Below, one piece after another: positions 39,421 through 47,997 of a stretch of 64,000 nucleotides of DNA. Made by a program: the position numbers and the translations under genes. The number at the start of each line of letters is the position of its first letter. The first letter of the stretch is position 1. The DNA is from JAIBJN01 sp963748205 (GTDB lineage Bacteria; Actinomycetota; Thermoleophilia; Gaiellales; Gaiellaceae): positions 138,219 through 202,218 of the forward strand of contig CAVVIB010000011.1 of NCBI GenBank assembly GCA_963748205.1, given 5' to 3'. The notes beneath the pieces are model-generated. The model worked only from the letters and a program-made list of their open reading frames with translations, did not search any database and was not told the origin of the DNA.

Positions 39421-40014
39421 CTACGCGCCGCGGCGGGCGGCGACGTCCTCGAGGCGCGTGCGCAGCTCCTCGACGTCGCCGGCGAGCTCGTCGAGCTCCG
39501 GGAGCGCGTCGGCGTTCTCCAGGCCGAAGACGCGCTCGAAGAGCGCCGTCGCCTCGTAGCGCACGGCGCCGCCTTCCTCCTCGCGCCCGGCCTCGGCGAT
39601 CAGACCCCTCTCGACGAGGCCCGCGACGGCCGAGTCGGCCGCGACGCCGCGGATCCTCGCGATCTCGGGGCGGCTCACCGGGCCGAGGTAGGCGACGATC
39701 GCGAGCGTCTCGAGCGCGGCCTGCGTGAGCCCGCGCTGGACAGGCCGCTCCACGAGCCTCCCGCACGCGTCGGCGGCCTCGCGCGCCGCGCGGTAGGCGT
39801 AGCCGCCCGCGACGTGCTCGAGGACGATGCCGCTCCGCCCCTCGCGGAACCGGCTGGCGATCAGGCCGAGCGCCGTCTCGACGCGCTCCTCTTCCTCCTC
39901 GGTCGCGGCCGCGAGCTCGGCGACCGAGAGCGGCTTGGAGGCGATGACGAGCAGCGCCTCGATCGTCCGCGCGAGGCGGTCGACGGGGTTCTCTACGAGG
40001 CGGAGGTGTTCCAT
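39421..40014 (-). CDS. scpB: Segregation and condensation protein B
   Basis: Winged-helix dimer that bridges ScpA and SMC. About 197 residues: IEALLVIASKPLSVAELA, then RGLTQAALETLAIVAYLGPVSRPEIARIRGV, the strongest ScpB motif, and an EEGGAVRYEATALFERVFGL tail. The ATG at 40014 lies inside the 3' end of scpA (22-base overlap), so translation is coupled. With smc at the left edge the condensin set is complete in this window. Confidence 0.93.
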   Translation of the reverse strand: MEHLRLVENPVDRLARTIEALLVIASKPLSVAELAAATEEEEERVETALGLIASRFREGRSGIVLEHVAGGYAYRAAREAADACGRLVERPVQRGLTQAALETLAIVAYLGPVSRPEIARIRGVAADSAVAGLVERGLIAEAGREEEGGAVRYEATALFERVFGLENADALPELDELAGDVEELRTRLEDVAARRGA

Positions 40015-40721
40015 ACCGTGATCGGCTCGAAGGGGCCTGCCTGGGCGATCTGGGCCTCCCCGCGCTTGCGCATCTCGAGCAGCGCGAGGAAGGCGACGAT
40101 CTGCTCGACGCGCGAGAGCCTGTCGACCTCGTTGTCGAAGGCGAAGCGCCCGCGCGCCTTCAGGAGGTTGCGGAAGCGGTCGAGGAACCGCGAGAGCGGC
40201 GGATACGAGAGCACGAGGTGGCGCAGCGACGGCTCGGCCGGGACGGCCGCGAGCGACCGCAGGGCAACGACGAGCTGCGCCGGGTCCTGCTGGGCGAGCG
40301 GCCGCGAGGGCGTGGGCGCCAGCGGTGCCGCACCGAGGCGGAAGTAGCGGTCGGACTCGGCCTCCAGGCGCTCCTCCAGCCAGCCGGCGGCCGCGCGGAA
40401 GCGCCGGTAGGCGGCGAGCCGCTCGGCCAGCTCTTCGGCGGCGTCCTCGGGGTCGAGGCCCTCCAGGTCGAGCTCCTCGTCCGGGAAGAGCCCGCGCGCC
40501 TTCAGCTCGAGCAGCGCCGCGGAGAGGACGAGGAACTCGCCGCACGCCTCCAGGTCGAGCTCCTCCCGCTCGGCCAGCCGCTCAACGAACGCGAGGACGA
40601 TCTCGGCCACGTCGACATCACGCAGCTCGAGCTCCTCCCGCAGGACGAGGGTGAGCAGGAGGTCGAAGGGGCCCTCGAACGCATCGAGATCGAGGGGAAG
40701 CTCGCGCACGGCCGTCGCCAT
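39993..40721 (-). CDS. scpA: Segregation and condensation protein A
   Basis: Kleisin subunit of bacterial condensin. 242 residues with FEGPFDLLLTLVLREELELRDVDVAEI at the N-terminus (SMC neck binding) and a C-terminal winged-helix SRVEQIVAFLALLEMRKRGEAQIAQ (SMC cap binding). ATG at 40721 is preceded at 7 bases by TAGCAT, a box also found before two other genes at the same distance. Confidence 0.94.
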   Translation of the reverse strand: MATAVRELPLDLDAFEGPFDLLLTLVLREELELRDVDVAEIVLAFVERLAEREELDLEACGEFLVLSAALLELKARGLFPDEELDLEGLDPEDAAEELAERLAAYRRFRAAAGWLEERLEAESDRYFRLGAAPLAPTPSRPLAQQDPAQLVVALRSLAAVPAEPSLRHLVLSYPPLSRFLDRFRNLLKARGRFAFDNEVDRLSRVEQIVAFLALLEMRKRGEAQIAQAGPFEPITVWNTSAS

Positions 40722-40728
40722 GCACGCG

Positions 40729-40734
40729 ATGCTA
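40729..40734 (-). promoter_or_regulatory. Candidate -10 box of scpA
   Basis: Minus strand TAGCAT in the context GCGACTAGCAT, 7 bases before the ATG. The identical octamer plus spacing recurs upstream of the phosphatase gene at 51.45 kb. Confidence 0.45.
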
Positions 40735-40740
40735 GTCGCG

Positions 40741-41652
40741 CTACCGGACGCGGCCCTTGGGGATCGCCATCGTCGGCCCCTCGGGCGGCGGCGGAGGCTC
40801 GCTCTTCTTCGGGCGCTCCCGTTGCTCGCGGCGCTGCGACCACACGAAGCCGAGGACGGCGAGGGCGAAGACGACGATCGAGACCCAGGCGTTCAGGCGC
40901 AGGCCGAGCCACTCGTGCGCCTCGTCGATCCGCAGGAGCTCCATGCCGAAGCGCCCGACGCAGTACCAGACCACGTAGAGGCAGAAGAGGCCCGGCGGCC
41001 TGATGAAGAAGCGCTTGTCGATCAGGAGCAGGAAGCCCACGCCGAGCAGGCACCACAGCGACTCGTAGAGGAAGGTCGGGTGGAAGGTCGCGTCGGAGAA
41101 GAGCGCCGGGTCCTGGTACTCGACCGGTCGGTTCGCGATGTCGATCTCGAGGCCCCACGGGAGGTCGGTGGGCTTGCCGAAGAGCTCCTGGTTGAAGTAG
41201 TTGCCCCAGCGGCCGATCGCCTGCGCGAGCAGAAGGCCCGGCGCGACCGCGTCCATGAAGGCGTAGATGCTCTCGCCGGCGCGCCTGACCACCCAGGCGC
41301 CGACGAGCACGCCGCCGGCGATGCCGCCCCAGATCCCGAGGCCGCCCTCCCAGACCGCGAAGGGCTCCCACCACTCCTCGTCGACCGTGCTCCAGCTCGT
41401 GATGACGTGGTAGATGCGGGCGCCGACGATCCCGCCGAGGACGCCCCACATGGCGACGCGGAACACGAGGTCGCCGCGCGGGTCGCGCCAGAAGGCCCAG
41501 CGCCCCGTCCATCGCCGTCCGGTCAGAATTGTCGCGGCGATGATGCCGAGGAGGAGCATCAGCCCATAGGCGTGCACCTGCACGGGGCCGAGCTCGATCT
41601 CACCGCTCGACGGGCTCGGGATCGAGCCGATCAGTGTCCCCAGCACTGGCAC
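40741..41652 (-). CDS. lgt: Prolipoprotein diacylglyceryl transferase
   Basis: Attaches diacylglycerol to the lipobox cysteine of prolipoproteins, such as the DUF3352 protein here. 303 residues with seven hydrophobic helices; the Lgt signature GRWGNYFNQELFG is at about residues 148-160, and HAYGLMLLLGII and GGLGIWGG are also typical. The C-terminal tail is proline-rich and charged. GTG at 41652, with TAGTCT 8 bases upstream. Confidence 0.95.
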   Translation of the reverse strand: MPVLGTLIGSIPSPSSGEIELGPVQVHAYGLMLLLGIIAATILTGRRWTGRWAFWRDPRGDLVFRVAMWGVLGGIVGARIYHVITSWSTVDEEWWEPFAVWEGGLGIWGGIAGGVLVGAWVVRRAGESIYAFMDAVAPGLLLAQAIGRWGNYFNQELFGKPTDLPWGLEIDIANRPVEYQDPALFSDATFHPTFLYESLWCLLGVGFLLLIDKRFFIRPPGLFCLYVVWYCVGRFGMELLRIDEAHEWLGLRLNAWVSIVVFALAVLGFVWSQRREQRERPKKSEPPPPPEGPTMAIPKGRVR

Positions 41653-41660
41653 GGGCCGAG

Positions 41661-41666
41661 AGACTA
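41661..41666 (-). promoter_or_regulatory. Candidate -10 box of lgt
   Basis: Minus strand TAGTCT, 8 bases before the lgt GTG start; consistent with a leaderless or near-leaderless mRNA. Confidence 0.4.
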
Positions 41667-41722
41667 CCGGCTCGCACCGCGGGATTCAGCGGCTAGGTGC
41701 CGCCGTCCCGTTAGCGCAAGGC

Positions 41723-41926
41723 CTAGACGAGGATCCGACGCGCGAGCTCGGGGGTGCAGCCCTGGCGCAGGAGGTTCGTGGCCAGGTGCAGGTCGACGTG
41801 GTTCAGGTCGGCCAGCTCCTGCGCGTGCTCCGGCGTGTAGCCGGCACGCACGAGCTCCTCGATCCGCCAAGCGCGCACCAGCTCCGCTTCGGGGTCAATT
41901 TTGATTTCGAGTTCAACCGCAGGCAT
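41723..41926 (-). CDS. Small conserved-looking helical protein
   Basis: A 67-residue protein. After a short beta-type start (MPAVELEIKID) it is predicted helical: ELVRAWRIEELVRAGYTPEHAQELADL and LATNLLRQGCTPELARRILV, two copies of a G(Y/C)TPEHA/ELA motif that looks like a UBA-type or CUE-like helix pair. No function known. ATG at 41926 has GGAAGG upstream; an in-frame start further up at 41977 lacks a ribosome-binding site. Confidence 0.65.
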   Translation of the reverse strand: MPAVELEIKIDPEAELVRAWRIEELVRAGYTPEHAQELADLNHVDLHLATNLLRQGCTPELARRILV

Positions 41927-42077
41927 TTCCTGTTCCTTCCGCTGATGTATCTCCACCTTCGGTTGTAGCGAATCCACGGTTGTCCCCCGAGCGGGTGAAT
42001 GACCTCCCCTAACGCACGCTTAATACGCGTTTCATACCGAGAGGAAGATCGTGCGGCCCGGTCGGCGTCTAGTAGGC

Positions 42078-42299
42078 ATGAAACCTCGCCGCCACACCCT
42101 GCTCGACCTCCATCCGGCCGCGTTCCTCGGCTCCTTCGTGGGCGGAGACCCTCAGGACGTCTCGCCCGTCGACGCCGAGCCCGACACGACCGTTCCCGAG
42201 CCGCGTGCGCTCGGGCGTCTCACCGCCAAGCTGCGTCGCCGCCGCGAGCGCGCCGCCTCCTGGGCCCGCGCCCAGAGCGGCGACCTGCCGCTCGGCTAG
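42078..42299 (+). CDS. Small basic hypothetical protein
   Basis: A 73-residue, Arg-rich protein (KLRRRRERAASWARAQ near the end) with an acidic middle (DVSPVDAEPDTTVPEP). No recognised family. It is divergent from the 41723-41926 gene and converges with dnaE with 4 bases between. The upstream 150 bases (41927-42077) hold no other gene. Coding potential is plausible from codon use but not proven. Confidence 0.45.
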   Translation: MKPRRHTLLDLHPAAFLGSFVGGDPQDVSPVDAEPDTTVPEPRALGRLTAKLRRRRERAASWARAQSGDLPLG

Positions 42300-42303
42300 C
42301 GGG

Positions 42304-45300
42304 CTAGCGGATCGCCGCTTCGCCGAGGAGCGCCTTCACCTCGGCGTAGAAGTCCGGCTCGGGACGCACCCTGAACTGGGCGCCGAACGCGTAGGTCTGC
42401 GGGCCGACGGAGGTCTCGAGCTCGAGCACGACCTCGGCCTCGCCCGGGAAGCTGCGCACGACGTCGGCCAGCTCCCTGATCGTCCCGGCGGGCGCCTTGC
42501 GCGCGTCGAGGCGCAGGCGCACCTCGCCCTTGTCGGACGACGCCTCGAAGGGCGCGATCTCCATCGCGATCAGCTTCGTCTCCCCCTCCTTGTGGTCGAC
42601 GCGGCCCTTGATGACCAGGACGCGGTCGGCCTCGAGCAGCTCGCGCGCGGCCGCGTAGACGGAGTTGAAGACGACCGTCTCGAGCGACCCGGAGAGGTCG
42701 TCGAGCCGCAGGAAGACCATCGGCTCGCCCCTCTTCGTGGTCAGCTGCTTGATCGCCGCGACGATGCCGCCGACCGTGACGACCTCGCCGTCGCGGCGCC
42801 GCTCGACCTCGGACATGCGGCAGTCCGTTTTGCGCCGCAGCTGGTCGCGCACCGAGTCGAGCGGGTGCTCGGAGACGTAGAGGCCGAGGCTCTCCTTCTC
42901 GAGCGCCAGGAGCTCCCGCTTCTCGAACTCCTCGGTCGAGATCTGCCGGTGGTGCTGGCGGCGGTCCTGCTGCTGCTCGCCGTCGCCGAGGTCGAAGATC
43001 GAGCTCTGCCCGGCGAGGCGGTCGGCGATGAGGCGGCCGCCGGAGACGAGGGCGTCCTCGAGCACCTCCAGCATCCCCCGGCGCGTCGAGCCGGTCGAGT
43101 CCAGCGCCCCGGCCTTGACCAGGCTCTCGAGCGCGCGCTTGTTCACCTGGCCGGGGTCGACGCGCTCGCAGAAATCCCAGATCGAGGCGAACGGCCCGCC
43201 CTCCTCGCGCGCGGCGAGGATCGAGCGGACCGCGCTCTCCCCGACGTTCTTTACGGCGTTGAGGCCGAAGCGGATCTTGCCCTCGACCACCCGGAAGTCC
43301 TCGACGGAGACGTTCACGTCGGGCGGCTCGACCTCGATCCCCATCTCGTCGCACGCGGCGACGTAGAAGGGCACGCGGTCCTTCGTGCTCATCACCGAGG
43401 AGATCAGCGCGGCCATGTACTCCGCGGGCCAGTGCGCCCTGAGGTACGCGGTGCGGTAGGCGATCAGCCCGTAGCAGGCGGCGTGCGACTTGTTGAAGGA
43501 GTAGTCCTGCGCCTGCTCCATGTCCTTCCAGAGCTGGTTGGCGACCGAGGGCGTGACGCCGTTGGCGGCGCAACCCTCGAGGAACTTGTCCTTGAGGGAC
43601 GCCATCAGCTTGTGGATCTTCTTGCCGATCGCCTTGCGCAGGTCGTCGGCCTCGGCGGGCGAGAAGCCGGCGAGCTGCTTGGCGATCTCCATGTACTGCT
43701 CCTGGTAGATGCAGATGCCGTACGTCGGCTCGGTGATGGGCCGGAGGCGATCGTCGAGGAAGGTCACCTGCTCGCCGCCGTGCTTGCGCTTCGCGTACCC
43801 GGGGATGTAGCCCATCGGGCCCGGGCGGTAGAGCGCGACGAGGGCGATGAGATCCTCGAACTCGGTCGGCTTGACGACCTTGAGTGCGTCGCGCATGCCC
43901 GAGGACTCGAACTGGAAGACGCCTGTCGACTCCCCGCGCGCGAGCATCTCGTACGTCTTCGGGTCGTCGAGCGGGATGGTCGCGATGTCGACGCCGCCGA
44001 CGAGGTCGACGGCCTTGTCGATCACGTCGAGGTTGCGCAGGCCGAGGAAGTCCATCTTCAGGAGCCCGAGCGACTCCACGTCCTCCATCGCGAACTGGGT
44101 CACGACCTCCTGGTCGGCGCCCTTCTGCTGGAGCGGCAGGTACTCGGTCAGCGGCCGGTCGCCGATCACGACGCCGGCGGCGTGGATCGAGTCCTGGCGG
44201 ACGAGCCCTTCGAGCGGCTTCGCCAGGTCGACGATCTGGCGGACGATCTCGTCGGCGTCGTAGGCCTGCTTCAGCTCCGACCCGGGCTTCATGCAGTCGT
44301 CGAGGTAGACCTTCGGCCCCTCGGGAATGAGCTTCGCGACCTTGTCGACGGTGCCGTACGGGATGTCGAGCACGCGGCCGGCGTCGCGCACGGCGGCGCG
44401 CGCCATCATCGTCCCGAAGGTGATGATCTGCGCCACCTGGTCGCGCCCGTACTTGTCGGAGACGTAGTTGATGACCCGGTCGCGGCCGTACACCGAGAAG
44501 TCGATGTCGATGTCGGGCATCGACTTGCGGCCCGGGTTGAGGAAGCGCTCGAAGAGCAGGTCGTACTTGATCGGGTCGATGTCCGTGATCTCGAGGGAGT
44601 AGGCCACGATCGAGCCGGCCGCCGAGCCGCGGCCCGGGCCGACCCCGATGCCGTTCGTCTTCGCGAAGCGGATGAAGTCCCAGACGATCAGGAAGTAGTC
44701 CGCGAAGCCCATCTCGCGGATCGTCTTCAGCTCGAACTTGAGGCGGTCCTGGAGCTCCGGCGTCACCGTTCCGTAGCGCTTTTGCAGGCCTTTTTCGCAG
44801 AGCTCGACGAGGTAGTCGAACGCCTCGCGCCCGTCCGGCGTCGGGAAGTGCGGCAGGTGGATGACGCCGAGCTCGATGGCGACGGAGCAGCGCTCGGCGA
44901 TCTCGAGCGTGCGCCTGACGGCCTCCGGATAGTCCGCGAAGTCCTGGGCCATCTCGGCCTGCGTCTTGAAGTAGAACTGGTCGGTGTCGAACTTCCAGTG
45001 GTTCGGGTTCGCGAGCGTGTCGCCGGACTGGATGCAGAGCAGCGCCTCGTGGGCCTGGGCGTCCTCGTGGCGGAGGTAGTGGACGTCGCCGGTGGCGACG
45101 AGCGGAAGCCCCGTCGACTTGGACATCTCCGCGAGGGCCACGTTGATCGGCTTCTGCACCTCGAGGCCGGCGTCCTGGATCTCGAGGTAGACGCTGTCCT
45201 TCCCGAAGATGTCCGCGAGCCGCGTGACCTCGGCCTCCGCCTCGGGGCGGTTCCCGCTCTCGAGCGCCTTGCAGACGCGGCCCGAGAGGCAGCCGGAGAG

Positions 45301-45687
45301 CGCGATCAGGCCCTTCGAGTGTGAGCCGAGCAGCTCCCAGTCGACCCGCGGCTTGTAGTAGTAGCCCTCGAGAAAGCCGGCCGAGGCGAGCTTGATCAGG
45401 TTCGCGTAGCCCTCGTTCGACTCCGCGAGAAGCGTGAGGTGCGCGTAGCCCTTCTTCTGGGCCTTGCGGTCGTCGGCGACGTAGACCTCGCAGCCGAGCA
45501 GCGGCTTCACGCCCTGCTTCCCGGCCTCCTTGTAGAGCTCGACCGCGCCGGCGAGGCTCCCGTGGTCGGTGAGCGCGACGGCCGGCATCTCCAGCTCCGC
45601 GGCCCTCGCGGCCAGCTCCGGGATCCGGCAGGCTCCGTCGAGGATCGAGTACTCGGAGTGGACGTGGAGGTGAACGAACTCGGCCAT
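42304..45687 (-). CDS. dnaE: DNA polymerase III alpha subunit
   Basis: Replicative polymerase. 1127 intact residues. The N-terminal PHP domain begins with HLHVHSEYSILDG; the polymerase core has GPGRGSAAGSIVAY and the catalytic aspartates in PDIDIDFS (about residue 405), with a third in the KMDFLGLRNL region; helix-hairpin-helix and an OB-fold (VTVGGIVAAIKQL) close the protein. This is the DnaE1 type, not the shorter error-prone DnaE2. ATG at 45687. It is the longest uninterrupted gene here, so indels are not uniform. Confidence 0.97.
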   Translation of the reverse strand: MAEFVHLHVHSEYSILDGACRIPELAARAAELEMPAVALTDHGSLAGAVELYKEAGKQGVKPLLGCEVYVADDRKAQKKGYAHLTLLAESNEGYANLIKLASAGFLEGYYYKPRVDWELLGSHSKGLIALSGCLSGRVCKALESGNRPEAEAEVTRLADIFGKDSVYLEIQDAGLEVQKPINVALAEMSKSTGLPLVATGDVHYLRHEDAQAHEALLCIQSGDTLANPNHWKFDTDQFYFKTQAEMAQDFADYPEAVRRTLEIAERCSVAIELGVIHLPHFPTPDGREAFDYLVELCEKGLQKRYGTVTPELQDRLKFELKTIREMGFADYFLIVWDFIRFAKTNGIGVGPGRGSAAGSIVAYSLEITDIDPIKYDLLFERFLNPGRKSMPDIDIDFSVYGRDRVINYVSDKYGRDQVAQIITFGTMMARAAVRDAGRVLDIPYGTVDKVAKLIPEGPKVYLDDCMKPGSELKQAYDADEIVRQIVDLAKPLEGLVRQDSIHAAGVVIGDRPLTEYLPLQQKGADQEVVTQFAMEDVESLGLLKMDFLGLRNLDVIDKAVDLVGGVDIATIPLDDPKTYEMLARGESTGVFQFESSGMRDALKVVKPTEFEDLIALVALYRPGPMGYIPGYAKRKHGGEQVTFLDDRLRPITEPTYGICIYQEQYMEIAKQLAGFSPAEADDLRKAIGKKIHKLMASLKDKFLEGCAANGVTPSVANQLWKDMEQAQDYSFNKSHAACYGLIAYRTAYLRAHWPAEYMAALISSVMSTKDRVPFYVAACDEMGIEVEPPDVNVSVEDFRVVEGKIRFGLNAVKNVGESAVRSILAAREEGGPFASIWDFCERVDPGQVNKRALESLVKAGALDSTGSTRRGMLEVLEDALVSGGRLIADRLAGQSSIFDLGDGEQQQDRRQHHRQISTEEFEKRELLALEKESLGLYVSEHPLDSVRDQLRRKTDCRMSEVERRRDGEVVTVGGIVAAIKQLTTKRGEPMVFLRLDDLSGSLETVVFNSVYAAARELLEADRVLVIKGRVDHKEGETKLIAMEIAPFEASSDKGEVRLRLDARKAPAGTIRELADVVRSFPGEAEVVLELETSVGPQTYAFGAQFRVRPEPDFYAEVKALLGEAAIR

Positions 45688-45702
45688 GCGCGCCGCGCCA
45701 GA

Positions 45703-46341
45703 CTACCGAGCCGGTCCGACGGTTCCTCGGTCCGCGATGCGCAGCAGCCGCCACGCGATCAGGGCCAGCCAGAGGAACCAGCCGATGCTCGCGGCCCGCG
45801 TCGCGGCGCCGTTCCCGATGATGCTGAAGAGGACGCTGATGCCGATCACGGCCGGCACCGCAAGAAGGGTGGGAAGCCACAGATCCCGCCACTCCGGCCG
45901 CCGTCTGAATGCGAACGCGAGCACCGGCGGGACAATGAAGAGGAGCGCCGCCGCGATCCCCGACTCGATCCCATGGGCATCGGCCTGCCAGGAGTCGTTC
46001 TCGCAGCCGGCGTCTATCCCGCGGCAGTCGAGCCGGAGGAAGCCCTCCGAGAACCTGAGGACGCCGAGCACGGCCAGGCCGCCTGCGCCGAGCCGCGCGA
46101 GCCAGCCGGTTCCGAGCGCACGCCACATGCCGAGCGCGAACCCGAGCATGAGCAGGCCGCAGAGGTTCGAAGCGACTTGGTTGTAGAGCCAGGCGCTGTC
46201 GGCCGTCTGCGCGCCGATGTCGCTGATGTTGTCGTCGGCTGGGCTGAACGCGTCCGGTTGGGCGAGGTCGCCGAGCACGAGGCCGACGACGAAGGTGACC
46301 GGTGCGAGCAGCCCACAGATCGCGGCGGCGCGGAGCGGCAC
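45703..46341 (-). CDS. DUF998 family membrane protein
   Basis: 212 residues with about six membrane helices, beginning AAAICGLLAPVTFVVGLVLG and ending SIGWFLWLALIAWRLL. The loop NISDIGAQTADSAWLYN between helices 1 and 2 is typical of DUF998, function unknown. It also has Cys in CRGIDAGCEND, possibly a periplasmic disulfide. Starts with GTG at 46341; 12 bases separate it from the small membrane gene upstream. Confidence 0.78.
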   Translation of the reverse strand: MPLRAAAICGLLAPVTFVVGLVLGDLAQPDAFSPADDNISDIGAQTADSAWLYNQVASNLCGLLMLGFALGMWRALGTGWLARLGAGGLAVLGVLRFSEGFLRLDCRGIDAGCENDSWQADAHGIESGIAAALLFIVPPVLAFAFRRRPEWRDLWLPTLLAVPAVIGISVLFSIIGNGAATRAASIGWFLWLALIAWRLLRIADRGTVGPAR

Positions 46342-46353
46342 CCCGCGAGTTTC

Positions 46354-46539
46354 TCAGACCCGCGGTCGGCTGACCACGCGGGCAGCTGCCAGGAGGACGA
46401 TGGCAGTGATCGCGACGAACAGGGAGTACGGCCGCACCCAGCTCGGTTCGCCCCAGACCCAGACCACGGCCAGGGCCGGAGGGGCGACCCAGAGCGTCAG
46501 CGCCGAGCGGCAGAGCCGCCGGCCAAAGGCGGGCTCCAT
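46354..46539 (-). CDS. Small two-helix membrane protein
   Basis: 61 residues from the ATG at 46539: MEPAFGRRLCRSALTLWV..., with two hydrophobic segments (LTLWVAPPALAVVWVWG and SLFVAITAIVLLAAARVV). No family recognised. A longer in-frame start at 46593 overlaps the EamA gene end. It is probably co-transcribed with its neighbours EamA and DUF998. Confidence 0.55.
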   Translation of the reverse strand: MEPAFGRRLCRSALTLWVAPPALAVVWVWGEPSWVRPYSLFVAITAIVLLAAARVVSRPRV

Positions 46540-46564
46540 CGCCTGAAGGTAGGACGCGGGTCGG

Positions 46565-47437
46565 CTAGACCGGCTCGCGGTGGACGCCGACACCGCCGAC
46601 GACGAGAGCCACCCCGAGCACCTCCGGCACCGTCGGGATCTGCGCCAGGACGACGATCCCGATCACCGTTGCGGTCGCCGGGAGGAGCGAGACGAGCAGC
46701 GCGTAGGTCGCCCGGCGCATCCGCGCCATGGCGAGCTGGTCGCAGACGTACGGGATCACCGACGACGTGATGCCGACCCCGATCCCCGCGGCGAGGGCGA
46801 TCGGGTCGACCAGCGCGGGCACCGCGTCCCAGCCGCCGAGCGGCGTCGCCACGACGCACGCGATCAGCATCGCCGCCGCAAGCCCGTCGATCCCGCTCAT
46901 CTCAGAGTTCTGGGCGACGCGGTGCGCGAGGACGATGTAGAGCGCGAAGAGCGCCGCGTTGGCGAACGCGAACGCCATCCCCACCGGCTCCGAGGTCAGC
47001 TGCACGTCGGTGAGCAGGTACACGCCGCCGACAGCGAGCACGAGCGCGGCGCCGTTGCGGAGCGTTCGCGCCCCGATGGCCGCGAGCACGATCACCGGCA
47101 GGAACTCGATCGCCGCGACGGTGCCGAGCGGCAGGCGGTCGATCGAGATGTAGAAGCAGACGTTCATGAACGCGAGCACGGCGCCCATCGCCAGGACGAG
47201 TCGGCGACCGGAGAGGTCGAGCGCGGCGAGGGTCCGCCAGGGCCGGCGCCAGAGCGCGAAGACGAGCGCGGCGCTGGCGATCCGCAGCCACGCGACCCCG
47301 AGCGGCTCGACGAGCGCGAAGAGCAGCACGGCGAAGGCCGGGCCGAGGTAGTGGAACACCGCGCTGCCGACGAAGTACGTCGCCGGAGGGACGCTGTCGA
47401 CGCGCCGGGTGAACCGTCCGGGATGCGCCATCTCCAT
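46565..47437 (-). CDS. EamA/RhtA-type exporter
   Basis: 290 residues with ten hydrophobic helices in two EamA repeats (first ends near YLLTDVQL, second starts at FAFANAALFALYIVLAH). The YFVGSAVFHYLGPAFAVLLF opening and PYVCDQLAMARM segment resemble RhtA, the threonine/homoserine exporter. Substrate is probably an amino acid or metabolite, because an Lrp-type regulator is divergent 92 bases away. ATG at 47437. Confidence 0.82.
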   Translation of the reverse strand: MEMAHPGRFTRRVDSVPPATYFVGSAVFHYLGPAFAVLLFALVEPLGVAWLRIASAALVFALWRRPWRTLAALDLSGRRLVLAMGAVLAFMNVCFYISIDRLPLGTVAAIEFLPVIVLAAIGARTLRNGAALVLAVGGVYLLTDVQLTSEPVGMAFAFANAALFALYIVLAHRVAQNSEMSGIDGLAAAMLIACVVATPLGGWDAVPALVDPIALAAGIGVGITSSVIPYVCDQLAMARMRRATYALLVSLLPATATVIGIVVLAQIPTVPEVLGVALVVGGVGVHREPV

Positions 47438-47463
47438 GGAGAAATTGTCGCCGCAGAGCTACG

Positions 47464-47473
47464 ATTCCGGAAT
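47464..47473. promoter_or_regulatory. Palindromic operator candidate between the exporter and Lrp genes
   Basis: ATTCCGGAAT is a perfect 10-bp palindrome midway in the 92-base divergent gap. Lrp-type regulators often bind here to control themselves and a divergent exporter. Sequence seen; binding inferred. Confidence 0.3.
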
Positions 47474-47529
47474 GGCCGACCGAAGGCGTTACCGGCCACT
47501 TGCCTGCAAATGGAAGGACTTGTGAGTCC

Positions 47530-47995
47530 ATGGCTTACGAAAACCAGCTCCTGGACGAAACCAACCGTCGGATCATCGAAGAGCTCCAGGCCGAGGCACG
47601 GCTCACGATGGCCGAGCTCGGCCGCCGCGTGAACCTGTCCCCGCCGGCCGTGGCCGACCGCGTGCAGCGGCTCGAGCGCGCCGGCGTCATCACCGGCTAC
47701 CACGCCACCGTCGACCCGAAGGCGATCGGCTACCCGCTCGCCGCGGTCGTGCGGGTCCGCCCCGCCTCGCGCCAGCTCCACAAGATCCCGGAGGTCGCGC
47801 GCGAGGTCCCCGAGGTGGTCGAGTGCTACCGCATCACCGGCGAGGACTGCTTCTTCGTGAAGCTCCACCTGCGCGCGATGGAGGACCTCGAGCCGATCCT
47901 CGACCGCTTCGTCCAGTACGGGCCAGACGACGACGTCGATCGTGCACTCGGCGCCGGTTTCGCCGCGGCCACTTCCTGTCAACGGCGACAGGTAG
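47530..47995 (+). CDS. Lrp/AsnC family transcriptional regulator (one frameshift)
   Basis: About 154 residues. The N-terminal HTH (ETNRRIIEELQAEARLTMAELGRRVNLSPPAVADRVQRLE) is followed by a ligand-binding RAM domain (GYPLAAVVRVRPASR ... VVECYRITGEDCFFVKL). An extra base near 47925 breaks the end; repaired, it reads YGPTTTSIVHSAPV and stops at 47995, the normal Lrp ending. It probably senses an amino acid and controls the divergent exporter. ATG at 47530. Confidence 0.92.
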
Positions 47996-47997
47996 CG

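Noticed and set aside
42205..45324. A 1039-codon open frame on the plus strand
   Set aside because: It lies antisense to dnaE, which has every polymerase motif; the plus frame is a GC-skew shadow of its third codon positions.
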